Shown piece by piece: positions 8,945-18,200 of a DNA stretch of 64,000 nucleotides. The DNA comes from Ensifer sp. IC3342 (GTDB lineage: Bacteria > Pseudomonadota > Alphaproteobacteria > Rhizobiales > Rhizobiaceae), in contig NZ_JADYVE010000001.1 of the NCBI RefSeq assembly GCF_020193655.1, positions 62,001 to 126,000 on the forward strand, written 5' to 3'. Each line of letters opens with the position of its first letter. Within the stretch, counting starts at the first letter, position 1. A program made the position numbers and the translations under genes. The notes beneath the pieces are model-generated. The model saw only the letters and a program-made list of their open reading frames with translations. It was not told the origin of the DNA and ran no database searches.

Positions 8945-9911
8945 GGAGCCAAATCGGGAGGCCTGGGCGGAGCTGAGGTCCGGACGTCCGATTTCGGATG
9001 ATGGGCTGGTAACGCGTGGCCTTCACTACCGTGACGAAGAGACGGCCATCCTCATGGGCATGGACGCTGAAGGCGATCTCCATCTGCTCGTCCCAGTCTC
9101 CGAGGGACCATCGTTCCAGGAGTTCCCGGACTTGAACGGCCTGATGGTTCGGCATCGTGTCACCAGTGAGGGACAGTTCCTTGGTCTGGTGGCGACAGCC
9201 CCTCATGAGCGTGTCTTCACTCCCGTATGTAGGGAGGTCGTAGAGGCCGTACTTGTTCAGAATCGTGAACCATGGACTGCCGTCGCTTCTATCATCAGGC
9301 AGTGGCAGTCGGCTTGGCGTCCAACACGCCAGTATATGAGTCAGACAACCCAGGTCGGCCTAGTCGGAGAGCTGCTTGTCCTTGCCAAAATTATGATCGA
9401 TGCGCTCGGGTCGCGCGCCGTGTTGATCTGGAGCGGGCCGGAGAGTGAGCGCCACGACTTTGTTTCAGGGAACCTTCATCTTGAGGTGAAAACCACCCGC
9501 GCCAGCCGGCATGAGCACGACATTTCTCGCCTGGATCAATTGTGGGTGCCGGACGGTCGTCGTCTTTTGCTGGCGTCAGTGCAACTTGAGGCGTCTGTCG
9601 GCGGGACGCTCACCCTTGCGTCCCTGATTGATGAGGTCATCGATTTAATCAGGGAAGACCCTGCCGCGGTCGACGACTTCCTGCTCAAACTCTCGCGTCT
9701 CAACTGGTCGGACGAAATGAGGAGGTCTGGGGAGCTCCTCCGCTTTCATCTCCGCGAGGCCGCGCTTTATGACGTTGATGATGAGTTTCCGCGTCTCAAC
9801 GAAGACTTCCGACCACCCTCTGGGGTCCTGGCGGTGCGCTATACGGTCAGCCTTGCAAATCTTCCGACATTGGGTGTGGACGAGGTAATCGAGATGGTTA
9901 GGGCGTCGTAG
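8937..9911 (+). CDS. PD-(D/E)XK nuclease (DUF4420 type) of the defence cassette
   Basis: The 324-residue product has a nuclease core with the metal-binding set RHDF (Asp174) and LHLEVKTT (Glu183, Lys185), preceded by the helix GLVGELLVLAKIM with the usual conserved glutamate. This agrees with the DUF4420 family of restriction-endonuclease-fold proteins that accompany Z1 genes. The N-terminal 120 residues hold a beta-rich region probably used for partner or DNA contact. It overlaps the Z1 gene by 8 bp and ends only 8 bp before the stop of the oppositely directed methyltransferase gene. It is the likely DNA-cutting subunit. Confidence 0.85.
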   Translation: MAEEPNREAWAELRSGRPISDDGLVTRGLHYRDEETAILMGMDAEGDLHLLVPVSEGPSFQEFPDLNGLMVRHRVTSEGQFLGLVATAPHERVFTPVCREVVEAVLVQNREPWTAVASIIRQWQSAWRPTRQYMSQTTQVGLVGELLVLAKIMIDALGSRAVLIWSGPESERHDFVSGNLHLEVKTTRASRHEHDISRLDQLWVPDGRRLLLASVQLEASVGGTLTLASLIDEVIDLIREDPAAVDDFLLKLSRLNWSDEMRRSGELLRFHLREAALYDVDDEFPRLNEDFRPPSGVLAVRYTVSLANLPTLGVDEVIEMVRAS

Positions 9912-9919
9912 GCGCTCGG

Positions 9920-11407
9920 TTAGCCCCGCCGTTGCAGTCGCTGCATTTCTGTTCGTGCGTTGGCCGCCGTCCTGAGGTCTTCATGGATCACCTCAGCCAG
10001 CGCAAATGACATCATGGGCGGCACAGCGTTCCCGATCTGGCGGAAAGCCGGGTTCATGGTTCCGCTGAAGGCGAACCCATCCGGGAAGGACTGGAGACGA
10101 GCCGCTTCACGAACTGAGATCGTCCGCGCCTGCGCAGCATCGTAGTGGATATGTGAGTAGGTATCCTTGCCAATATGAGCCATTAAGGTGCGGACCGGGA
10201 ACTCTGGCCTGAGCTTCCACCAGCGATTGGGGAACTTTGACACGTCATAAGGGGGGACAATGCTATTCCATAGCTCGTTGTATGCTTGCGTTCCCTGCTC
10301 TACGCCACGTTCTGACGCCAGTCGGTCAACGATCTTTGCTGCCGTTGCATGAGCCTCCGGATACTCTGCGCCGGGGCGCATTTCGGCGAAGGTGAGATGG
10401 TCTCGTGGTAGGTACCGGATTACATGGTCCCAGACGCCTTCGTCCGACGTGAAACCAGCCCAATTCCGCATCTTGATCGCGTACGGTGAAGGTTGCCTGT
10501 CGTTGCGGTAGGTGGAGATCTTGTCAAAACGCCGGGCGCCACGGGTTACCGAACGACCACCGATAGGGGCTAGGTCTCCGATCGCCTCCTCTGCAGAGAC
10601 CGGGGCAGCCATTCCATCATGACCAAGGTCCGGAGGAACGTAACCTGACGCTCCCTCGCGATCCACGTAGCGCAGAGCCACCGCGCGTGTGCCGGCGTAG
10701 CCCGTTGGGAGCTTGAGATGATTGGTTGCCTTAGGGAAGCGTATACCTAATCCCAGCTCGTGCCTGTAGGCGATCAGGTAGACACGGTCTCGCATCTGCG
10801 GCACGCCGTGAAACGCCGAGTTAATTAGCGAATATCGTGCGGTGTAGCCGAGGTCGTCGAGCGCCTCAACAATCTCCTCTGCCACATTGTGATGGCCGTA
10901 GTGAAGGATGTCGGGCACGTTCTCGATCAAAACGGCGAGAGGGCAGAATGCTCGGACGTAAGCCAGATAGCGTAGATAAAGGTTGCCTCGGGGGTCAACG
11001 CGGAACGCCTCGGGGTGATCTGCTACTTCGCGCAGCTTGGCGCGACCGACTCTGGCATAAGCTTGGCAGGGAGGGCCGCCGACAAGTACGTCGATAGCAC
11101 GTTCAACGTCACCCAGCTCGAGTTCCTCCGCCAGTGCTGCCGGGTCCATTCTCATATCCCGAGGCAGAGCGTGCGCCCTAAACTTGTCTGCTTCTAAATG
11201 CCCGTGAAAGTTCTTCGCGTGGGTGAGAGCCGCCAGGGGATCGATCTCAACGGCCCCCCTTATCTCGAAGCTCGCTCGATGAAATCCAAGACTGATGCCA
11301 CCGGCGCCTGCAAATAGATCGAGAACGCGTGCTGGCTCGCCCCGATGAAGTCTGTCCAGCTTATAGAGAAGGGGAGAAGCCTCGATGCCGGCTGCGGCCT
11401 TGTTCAT
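9920..11407 (-). CDS. dcm: DNA (cytosine-5) methyltransferase
   Basis: The 495-residue enzyme shows the C5-methyltransferase motifs in order: SAM-binding LDLFAGAGGISLGF (29-42), catalytic GGPPCQAYARVGR (Cys114), ENVPDI (162-167), and near the C-terminus RQIGNAVPP. The region between, about 250-400, should hold the target-recognition domain; the recognised site cannot be read from sequence. It should protect host DNA from the MORC-Z1-nuclease complex. It lies 57 bp downstream of vsr on the same strand and is convergent with the nuclease operon, an arrangement that allows modification and restriction to be expressed separately. The symbol is used in the general sense. Confidence 0.93.
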   Translation of the reverse strand: MNKAAAGIEASPLLYKLDRLHRGEPARVLDLFAGAGGISLGFHRASFEIRGAVEIDPLAALTHAKNFHGHLEADKFRAHALPRDMRMDPAALAEELELGDVERAIDVLVGGPPCQAYARVGRAKLREVADHPEAFRVDPRGNLYLRYLAYVRAFCPLAVLIENVPDILHYGHHNVAEEIVEALDDLGYTARYSLINSAFHGVPQMRDRVYLIAYRHELGLGIRFPKATNHLKLPTGYAGTRAVALRYVDREGASGYVPPDLGHDGMAAPVSAEEAIGDLAPIGGRSVTRGARRFDKISTYRNDRQPSPYAIKMRNWAGFTSDEGVWDHVIRYLPRDHLTFAEMRPGAEYPEAHATAAKIVDRLASERGVEQGTQAYNELWNSIVPPYDVSKFPNRWWKLRPEFPVRTLMAHIGKDTYSHIHYDAAQARTISVREAARLQSFPDGFAFSGTMNPAFRQIGNAVPPMMSFALAEVIHEDLRTAANARTEMQRLQRRG

Positions 11408-11464
11408 CTTGTCGTGTTATCCTCTTGCCTCGTGCACCGTGCGACTCGGCGAGCCATTCATATT

Positions 11465-11947
11465 TCAGTAGCACATCTGGGCCGTATGGGAGCCCGGCGG
11501 GCCCAAATGCTTGTGCAACACCTCAGCCAAAGCTTCCCTGTCCCCAACTTCGCATTCCCATACAACCAATGGCGACCATCCCAATTCTTTGAGCCTTGCC
11601 AGGGCTGCTAGATCTCTTTCCATGTTACGATCCAGCTTGGCTTCCCACCATTCCCTCCGGGTGCGGGGCAGTACGGAATTCCGGCAGCCATGGCGATGCC
11701 AAAAGCAGCCATGCACAAAAATTACCTTTCGACGGCCGGGAAAAACGATATCCGGGTGCCCGGGCAGGTCCTTGCGATGAAGTCGGAACCGATAGCCGAG
11801 CTGGTATAGTAGTTGGCGCACGATGTGTTCGGGTTTGGTGTCCCGCGATCGGATGGCGGACATGTTCCGGCGTCGGGATTCCGGCACATCCGCGAAATCC
11901 GGCGGCTTAAGTCTTTGCGATTTTTGCGATGGGGCTTGTGGGGACAT
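11465..11947 (-). CDS. vsr: Very-short-patch repair endonuclease Vsr
   Basis: The 160-residue protein nicks beside T:G mismatches that arise when 5-methylcytosine deaminates. The family signature is plain: NMSAIRSRDTKPE (29-40), LPGHPDIVF with the metal-binding Asp66, VHGCFWHRHGC (79-88) with the catalytic histidines, and the cysteine pair that builds the zinc site. It precedes the cytosine methyltransferase on the same strand, the usual pairing. The 28-residue N-terminal extension before the motif block is proline-rich and probably disordered. Confidence 0.95.
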   Translation of the reverse strand: MSPQAPSQKSQRLKPPDFADVPESRRRNMSAIRSRDTKPEHIVRQLLYQLGYRFRLHRKDLPGHPDIVFPGRRKVIFVHGCFWHRHGCRNSVLPRTRREWWEAKLDRNMERDLAALARLKELGWSPLVVWECEVGDREALAEVLHKHLGPPGSHTAQMCY

Positions 11948-12059
11948 CGGATGACCGTTAACTGAAAATACTTGAGAGACAAGCTTGATGTTTGGTGCTG
12001 AACTTTCCCGGCTTTTTTCCGGTCACTATGTTGTTTGCCACTGAGAACTGACCCGCTTA

Positions 12060-12290
12060 TTAGGTATTTTTCGGGTCTGCGGCCGCGGTCAAGTTCCTAT
12101 TTTTCTCCTTTGTGGTTTTAGGCTCGTGCTCTGAGCTGTTCTTGAAGCAAAAGCTATCGTTTCCGGTCTCAAGGATTTGGCAATCATGGGTGAGCCGGTC
12201 GAGCAGCGTGGTCGTCATCTTGGCATCGCCGATTACGCTGGCCCATTCGCTGAAGCTGAGGTTGGTGTTGATGATGGCTGTATCAACCAA
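12060..12290 (-). pseudogene. IS21-family istB remnant (C-terminus)
   Basis: The fragment encodes INTNLSFSEWASVIGDAKMT followed by LLDRLTHDCQILETGNDSF, which is the C-terminal end of IstB, the ATP-binding helper of IS21-type transposases. The Walker motifs, the rest of istB and all of istA are missing, so it is a dead piece. It marks a former insertion between the methyltransferase/vsr unit and the two-gene unit starting at 12379. No clear terminal inverted repeat was found nearby. Confidence 0.8.
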
Positions 12291-12378
12291 AAGGTGACAT
12301 AGAAACCAACGATCAACCTTTTCAGGATAGCTCAGTTTTAGTCGCCAAAGTGGCGTTGCATGGCAAGGATCTAGCCCC

Positions 12379-13608
12379 GTGGAACTGCAATTGCTCGACA
12401 GGATTTCCGAGGGTGAGGCCGTATGTTTCCTCTGTAAGACATCGCTCGCTCAATACGTCGAAACTTTGCCAGCTAATTTTCGCGAATTTTATATTCAAAG
12501 AGGCATTGTAACGAACCGTTTCCTCGACAACCTTTGGGACACGCTTTCGAAGAAAAGACACATCCCTCCAATCGTGCTGGTGGCCGGGCCGACCTCCCCT
12601 GCGTACGACGTAGGCTCCGTCTTCAATCTCGGTTCGGACTTCAAGGTTCTTGACGGACTTCAACGAAGCCATCGTCTCAAGGAAATCTGGGACACGCTGA
12701 CCTACATCAACGATGAGTTCGTTGACCAGCCTGACGTTTCCGTCGCGCGATTGACGCGCCAACTCGCGCTGAAATTACGCGAAATCAATCTCAGCCCTCA
12801 GATATTTCAAAAGGTGTTGGAGGCGAAACGTAAAGGCATCGAGGCAGTGGAGCTCTTCGAGGGTAACACCATCTGGCTTGAGATTTGGTTCGGCTTGTCG
12901 GAAGCGCAGCAGATACAGAAAATGCTTGTACTAAACGCCGGGCATAAGTCGGTGAACATCAAGCACCAAATCGAGCTGATCTTCTGGAGTAATTTCGAAG
13001 TTCTTGCCAAGGAGCTGGCGCCGAGCACGATGGTTCGTGAGAAGGACAAGGCTTCCACCACCTACAGCAAGGGAAGAAAACCCGGAGAATTTCACTTCGC
13101 ACATCTCATTTCCGCTTTCGTTTCGCTCACCGAAGGCGAAACTGTAACAACAAACGCGGAATTCTCAGCGTCTCAATCGTTTAGCGGCGACAATGGCTCC
13201 GACGAGTCACTGCTCGATATCGACGACCGTTTGCTTTCGGCGTTCGCTGAGACACTTAGGCTCCTTGATGGCGCGCTGCGCAGCGAGTCGGGGATTCGAT
13301 GGCTTGGTCGCGAAGTGGTGCTGGTTGGAATCTTTGGCGCGATCGGCGCGATGGCCAAGAACCACCCTGGCACAAAAATCGAAACTCTATCGAATTTCAA
13401 CGCCCGCATCGAGCAGTACGCCGAGATCTTGAACCTCGAAGGTTTCGAGGAGTGGCGGAATACGCTTGACCTCTCGAAGGTGAACATCGGCAACGTGAAC
13501 AAGCGAGCTGTCTTCAATGCCACTTCGGCATTCCTGGAAGGCAAGATTTCTGGTCCGATCAAGTGGCGCAACGTGAACGTCAAGGATGAGCTCCATGACG
13601 CTTCGTGA
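12379..13608 (+). CDS. ParB/DGQHR-like protein, first gene of a two-gene unit
   Basis: The 409-residue protein has the motif FKVLDGLQRSHRLKEIW (Asp92 to Arg99 in DGLQRSHR), a variant of the DGQHR/DUF262-type motif of the ParB-like fold found in DndB, DUF262 and related nucleotide-handling or DNA-linked proteins. A second match is MLVLNAGHKSVNIKHQIEL (about 185-203), where DndB-type proteins carry an N-rich motif. The C-terminal 170 residues are helical and unrecognised. The start is a GTG; the frame is open back to a stop at 12328 without an ATG. The gene overlaps the HEPN-like gene by 14 bp, implying coupled translation. Role unknown; the context suggests sensing or regulation in a defence unit. 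Confidence 0.65.
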   Translation: MELQLLDRISEGEAVCFLCKTSLAQYVETLPANFREFYIQRGIVTNRFLDNLWDTLSKKRHIPPIVLVAGPTSPAYDVGSVFNLGSDFKVLDGLQRSHRLKEIWDTLTYINDEFVDQPDVSVARLTRQLALKLREINLSPQIFQKVLEAKRKGIEAVELFEGNTIWLEIWFGLSEAQQIQKMLVLNAGHKSVNIKHQIELIFWSNFEVLAKELAPSTMVREKDKASTTYSKGRKPGEFHFAHLISAFVSLTEGETVTTNAEFSASQSFSGDNGSDESLLDIDDRLLSAFAETLRLLDGALRSESGIRWLGREVVLVGIFGAIGAMAKNHPGTKIETLSNFNARIEQYAEILNLEGFEEWRNTLDLSKVNIGNVNKRAVFNATSAFLEGKISGPIKWRNVNVKDELHDAS

Positions 13609-14920
13609 GAAGATTCTTGAAATCGTTACGCAGGCCCTGACGGCCGACGAAACGATTCTTCCTCAGGACGAACTCGATAATATCACAGACATCATTCTTA
13701 GAGCTGATGAACTCTCTGCTATGGCCTCCGAGATTTTCGGGGACACGGGTCGCACCTTCATATCCGAGATTGTTTCACTCTTCGCGCGGCTACCTATCGC
13801 GGCGCCACTGAAGGACGTTTTCCCAAGGGCCACCAACGTCGTCGCGTTTCTTAATCTCGCTAACCAGCTCGATCCCGACGAGCTGGCCGAGGAAGTGCCC
13901 GCCGAACTGGGGACTTTGTTTGTTCGCGAGGCCGCTCTTGAGGCGTTCAGCAAGAGTGGCGATAGATTGAAGCTGTTTGTTTACGAGCACCCAACAAACT
14001 TCAACGAGTCGGTCGCTCTCTTGGATTTCAGTAGCGGCCTTGAAATCGCACCTAACTCGGCGAATTTTCCACACACAATGGCAGCATGTGTCGCCATCCA
14101 AGTAGGACTCGAAACAGTTGATCTCACAGGCAAGAGGTGGATTGTATCCTCGGTGGAAGACGAGCAGCGCCGCCTGTATTACTGCAAGTACCACGTCCTT
14201 CTCGCGGGGCACCTTCTGACGAACCCAGTGTTTGCTCCCTATACACTAGCGCTTCAAGGGATCGCGGAGACACTCCGAACCGCCGAGGAATACAACCAGT
14301 TTAGCGAGCCGTTTGAGATATTGGGAGAGATCAACAGCCGGACGACGGTTCTCGACACGCTACTCAGTTGCTACCACGTGCTCGAAAATTACATGATCCG
14401 CGCACAAATCGTTAAGGTTGTTGGGCGCAACAACGCATCCACGCTGTTTGGCATTCGAAATTTTAAGCAGATGGAAATTGCTGTTGAGAAGAAGGAGATG
14501 GCCCATCTGAGCCAACTAATCTCCGAATCCTGGCAGAAGCAGATTGGCATCCAAACGTTTCGCGATTATGTCCGCGATCGCTTCGACGCGCTGTTCCATG
14601 ATCCGGCCTTTGTGGCCGACGATTTTCACGATTTCATGGAAAAGCTGACTGTGAAACCGAGCGGCCAACGGCTCAACCTTGGCAATCTCAGCGAAGCCTG
14701 CGACCTCCTCCCAAAGTTGCTGTACCAAATTCGATGCTCAATCGTTCACAACAAAGAAACGGAGTTCCATCTCTCGAATCGAGAGTTGAACGTTGCCACG
14801 GTCCTGATGACCCTGGTCGATCTGTGTTTGCCAACCATGCAACGATTGGCGTTTGGTCTTCCGTCCGTACCGGCTCCGAACCCTTTGTTGTACGCGAGAC
14901 CGGCGCTGAGACTCTATTGA
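13595..14920 (+). CDS. HEPN-like protein with RX4H motif, second gene of the unit
   Basis: The 441-residue protein is unrecognised over most of its length. Near the C-terminus LLYQIRCSIVHNKETEFH contains an arginine and a histidine four residues apart (Arg380 and His385, RX4H) in a helical context, as in HEPN ribonucleases, where IRNxxVHN is usual; here asparagine after Arg is replaced by Cys. The rest is mainly helical. ATG 13595 was preferred over 13586 because AAGGA sits at the right distance. It overlaps the DGQHR-like gene by 14 bp. RNA cleavage upon infection is a reasonable guess by analogy with HEPN toxins, but the fold is proposed from one motif only. Confidence 0.6.
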   Translation: MTLREKILEIVTQALTADETILPQDELDNITDIILRADELSAMASEIFGDTGRTFISEIVSLFARLPIAAPLKDVFPRATNVVAFLNLANQLDPDELAEEVPAELGTLFVREAALEAFSKSGDRLKLFVYEHPTNFNESVALLDFSSGLEIAPNSANFPHTMAACVAIQVGLETVDLTGKRWIVSSVEDEQRRLYYCKYHVLLAGHLLTNPVFAPYTLALQGIAETLRTAEEYNQFSEPFEILGEINSRTTVLDTLLSCYHVLENYMIRAQIVKVVGRNNASTLFGIRNFKQMEIAVEKKEMAHLSQLISESWQKQIGIQTFRDYVRDRFDALFHDPAFVADDFHDFMEKLTVKPSGQRLNLGNLSEACDLLPKLLYQIRCSIVHNKETEFHLSNRELNVATVLMTLVDLCLPTMQRLAFGLPSVPAPNPLLYARPALRLY

Positions 14921-15278
14921 GGAAGGCAAATGGGAAACGTTGCATGCCCCCGCTACACCCTGAACGCCGCCCGATACCCTCGCATTAGAACCGATTGTTC
15001 ACAGCGCGTTTGGGAGCTTTAAACGTTCGCGCGCACCGTCTGCCGTCGGCCCCCGATCCGACCGGAAAAGATTTCCGCAGTGCGCCCCAAGTAGACGTCG
15101 CTCGCGCGGTCATCTGGTGAGATCAAGCACCGGATGCCACTATCGCCGTTCCGTCGGGGTGTGTCAGATGAAGTCGGTTGCGATGATAGTGGCGGAGTAG
15201 TTCTGGCGGGGGATGCTGAAGTCTCCGTCGGTAGTCGGCTTGGTCGTTGCCGTCGCTCAGGTTGACAAGTCACGCGGT
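14921..15278. other. Intergenic between convergent accessory genes
   Basis: This 358-bp gap separates the HEPN-like gene from the end of the giant gene on the other strand. I see no gene, tRNA or insertion-sequence remnant and no strong terminator hairpin. Open frames here are short and continue antisense into the giant gene. Confidence 0.5.
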
Positions 15279-18200
15279 TCAGCCGGTCGGGTCGAACCGC
15301 ATCCTGGTGGCACCCGCGCCGACCGTTCGGAAAAGTGCGCGGCCGGCTTCGGACATAGGATTCGGGAGCTCCATCACCCGCCAGCGGGTGGGATCGTCGA
15401 CGAAAGGGACGTAAAGTATCCTGTAGCGGCGGGAGCCGTCTGCGGCGCACTCGGCTGCGACCCGCATCTCGTTCTGCGTGAATTCGAATTCGAATGTCTC
15501 CTCGAGGCTAGCCTTGACTTCGTATCGCCACTCCACCTCCTTCGTGCGGACGCGGAAGTCGAAACCGAGGCCGTCGTCTCCGAACTCCCCGTCCCGAAGG
15601 GCGAGTTCCCTATTCCGCGAAACCCAGCAGGCGTCGTCAAAGCGAACGCCATGCTTGGCGGCAAGGAACCGGCCCGCGAGAAACTCACCGGCGAACCCCA
15701 TGGCTGCCTTGACGTCATCCGACATGCGCACCGCGCGCTTCCGGTGCCCACCACTCCCGCCGGGAGGTCCCGACGAGTTGGAGCCAGAAGGCATTTCCGC
15801 AAGCTTGAAACGCCGTCGCGACCTGCGTAGCCACTCCTCGTCCTCCATCGCCGCCTCCGCGATTTGGACCAACCGATCTGCGAAATCGCCAGCCGCAGTG
15901 TCCAGATCTTCGCCGGCGAAGGTGAAGGACCGGCGCTGCCTGGCAGTCGTCTCCTTTTGCTCCTCCTCCCTCTTCTTTTCTGCCTCCAGATCGTCGGACG
16001 TGAGCCCTAGCTCTGCCAGATCAAGCGAGGCGGGCATGCCTTGAGGCCAGAGGCCCGCGGCGGCCAAGAGCGGAAGCTCGCCGTCAGCTTTGATCTGTTC
16101 AAAATCGAGCACGCCTTTCTGCTCCAGCGCTTTGAGGACGGCCTGCACGCCGCTCGCCCAGACTTCGTCGACCGCCCCTTCCCCAACGAGCCAGGCGGCG
16201 ACGATTGGAGCCGCTCCGTCCAGGAAAGCACGCAGCGTCTTCACGTTCTTCGAGCGCACCGTTCCGAGCGGCTCTAAATCGATGTTTAGATCATCGCCGA
16301 CCACCTGATCAAACCGTTCATCGACGAGCCGCGCCACATCTTCGGGACTGACCTCCTCCTTCTCCAGGATCCACTCGGCTGGAAATTCCGCAAACTCGAG
16401 TGAGCGGAGGGCGACGTATCGATCGATCGGAAGTCCCTTTCTGTAGTCCCCGAGGAAACGGCGACGGAGCCGATCGATGGCGGCAGGGCGAAGATCGTCC
16501 TTCCACGTGTCGAACAAGCGCCTGAGTTCGGACTCGTTGCTCAACGGCTGCTGACCGAACGAAAGCAGGATACGGTTGAACCGGCCGAACTCCAAGTTCA
16601 GCCTCCGGCGCAGTTCGGCGAGATCTCGCACACCTACAACGAGGTCGACCAATTCGCCTGCGGACATTGGCAGAAGTTCGCCCATTCGCTCGAGCTCCGC
16701 GAGCGCACGGTGCCGAGTGACGCTTTCGCCCAACGCGGTCTCCAGAACCCGGCCGGTCTCCTCGTCCGCCAAGCACGCGACGATCGGCGGCAGTCTCCGA
16801 AGAAGCAGCTCGTGGTCAGCACTCTTTGACTCGAGCAACTCGCGGACGAGTTCCGGTCGGCAATCGAGAGCGCGCGCGAACGCCTCGTCTTCGGGCCGGA
16901 TGCGAGGATGACCACCGGCGGAGCGGACGGCGAGCAGCGGCAGAAGCCGCTGAAGCGAGCGCATGCGCCTGTCGAGGAGCGAAGCGAGATGCGGAGCCGC
17001 CTCCGCCAACGAGCTCCAATCCAATTCCGTCGTGCCGGCGACGACCAGGGTCGGCATACGTTCATCGGGATAGGCATAGAATCGAAGCGGCTCGGCGCCG
17101 TCCGCAGCCCCGACTCTGAGGGACAGGGTTTCGCAAAGCTTGAGGCGGATGCGCCGGAGCCGATCCTCGACGGCGGCCATGGAGATGGCACGCTCCAACT
17201 CCCTTCCGAGCACCTCGTTCGCAAGCAGAGTGGCGTCTGACAGCCACTCCAGTCCATCCGCCGCCAGGAGCGGGTCGCCGAGATTGGGAACGAAGGGCGC
17301 ACCGTCTACGTAGACGACAACCTCGCCGCCTTCGACCCGCGCTGCGTCGAACCCGCCCGAGGCGTTCAGCATCGCGAGCGCAGGATCGACGTCTTGGTCC
17401 CGCCCAAGCTCCAGCAAGGGAAAACTGGCCGCTATTACCGCACGGGCTTCCGGGCGCTGCGCGTCCGAGGCGACGAAGAGACGCGGAGGCGCCGCCCGGT
17501 TACCCACCATCACCTCCATGCCCGCACCCAGCCAGACCGCGAGGGGCAACGTCGGAGGAAGCACGGCGTTCGCCTCCACTGCGAGAGACCAGGCCCTCTC
17601 GTAGGTCTTGCGGAATGAAGCTCGGTCGCGAGACTCGACCATGCGGGATCCTTCGGCTAAGTCCGCCAACCGGCGCGCAGCCTCGGTGTCCGGCGCCCAA
17701 TCACGAAATCCGGTGTCGCCGCCGATCAGCAATTTGGTCAGGCGCTGATCGCCTTGGATCACGTCGGCGAGCCTATCGCGGGGCCGCCGGACGTACCTGG
17801 GGACGCGGGCGCCGGCGTTGCTCGTTGCCCAGAGCTTGTCTAGCGTTCCAAAGTCTTCGTCGCTGCCGTCCACCGGCACCCACCCGGCGGTGAGAACGAA
17901 CGAACCGGCAGGAGTGTGCGGCCGAACCTCGTTCCATTCGCCCTCCCAGCGATCATATCGGCCTAGTCGCCAGCGCAGCCAGTCTTGGCCCTCCTGCCTC
18001 AGCATGACGAGGATCAGGTCGGCCAGGCGCTCGCGCGCCTCCGGTGGCATCCGCTCGTGCTCCAACTGGCCGGGGAGGCGCCAAAGCTCGCCGCGTCGCT
18101 GGTACAGAGTCATCGGGTTCTTCAGTTTAACGGAGCGGTTCAGCTTCAACCAGCCGGCATCGCGCCCGACCTGCGGCACGGGCGTGTTGAGGAAGCTGGA

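Noticed and set aside
12292-12308. Shared 15-mer GTGACATAGAAACCA near the IS21 relic and at 42625 upstream of rne
   Set aside because: One or two such matches are expected by chance in 64 kb and similarity does not extend on either side.
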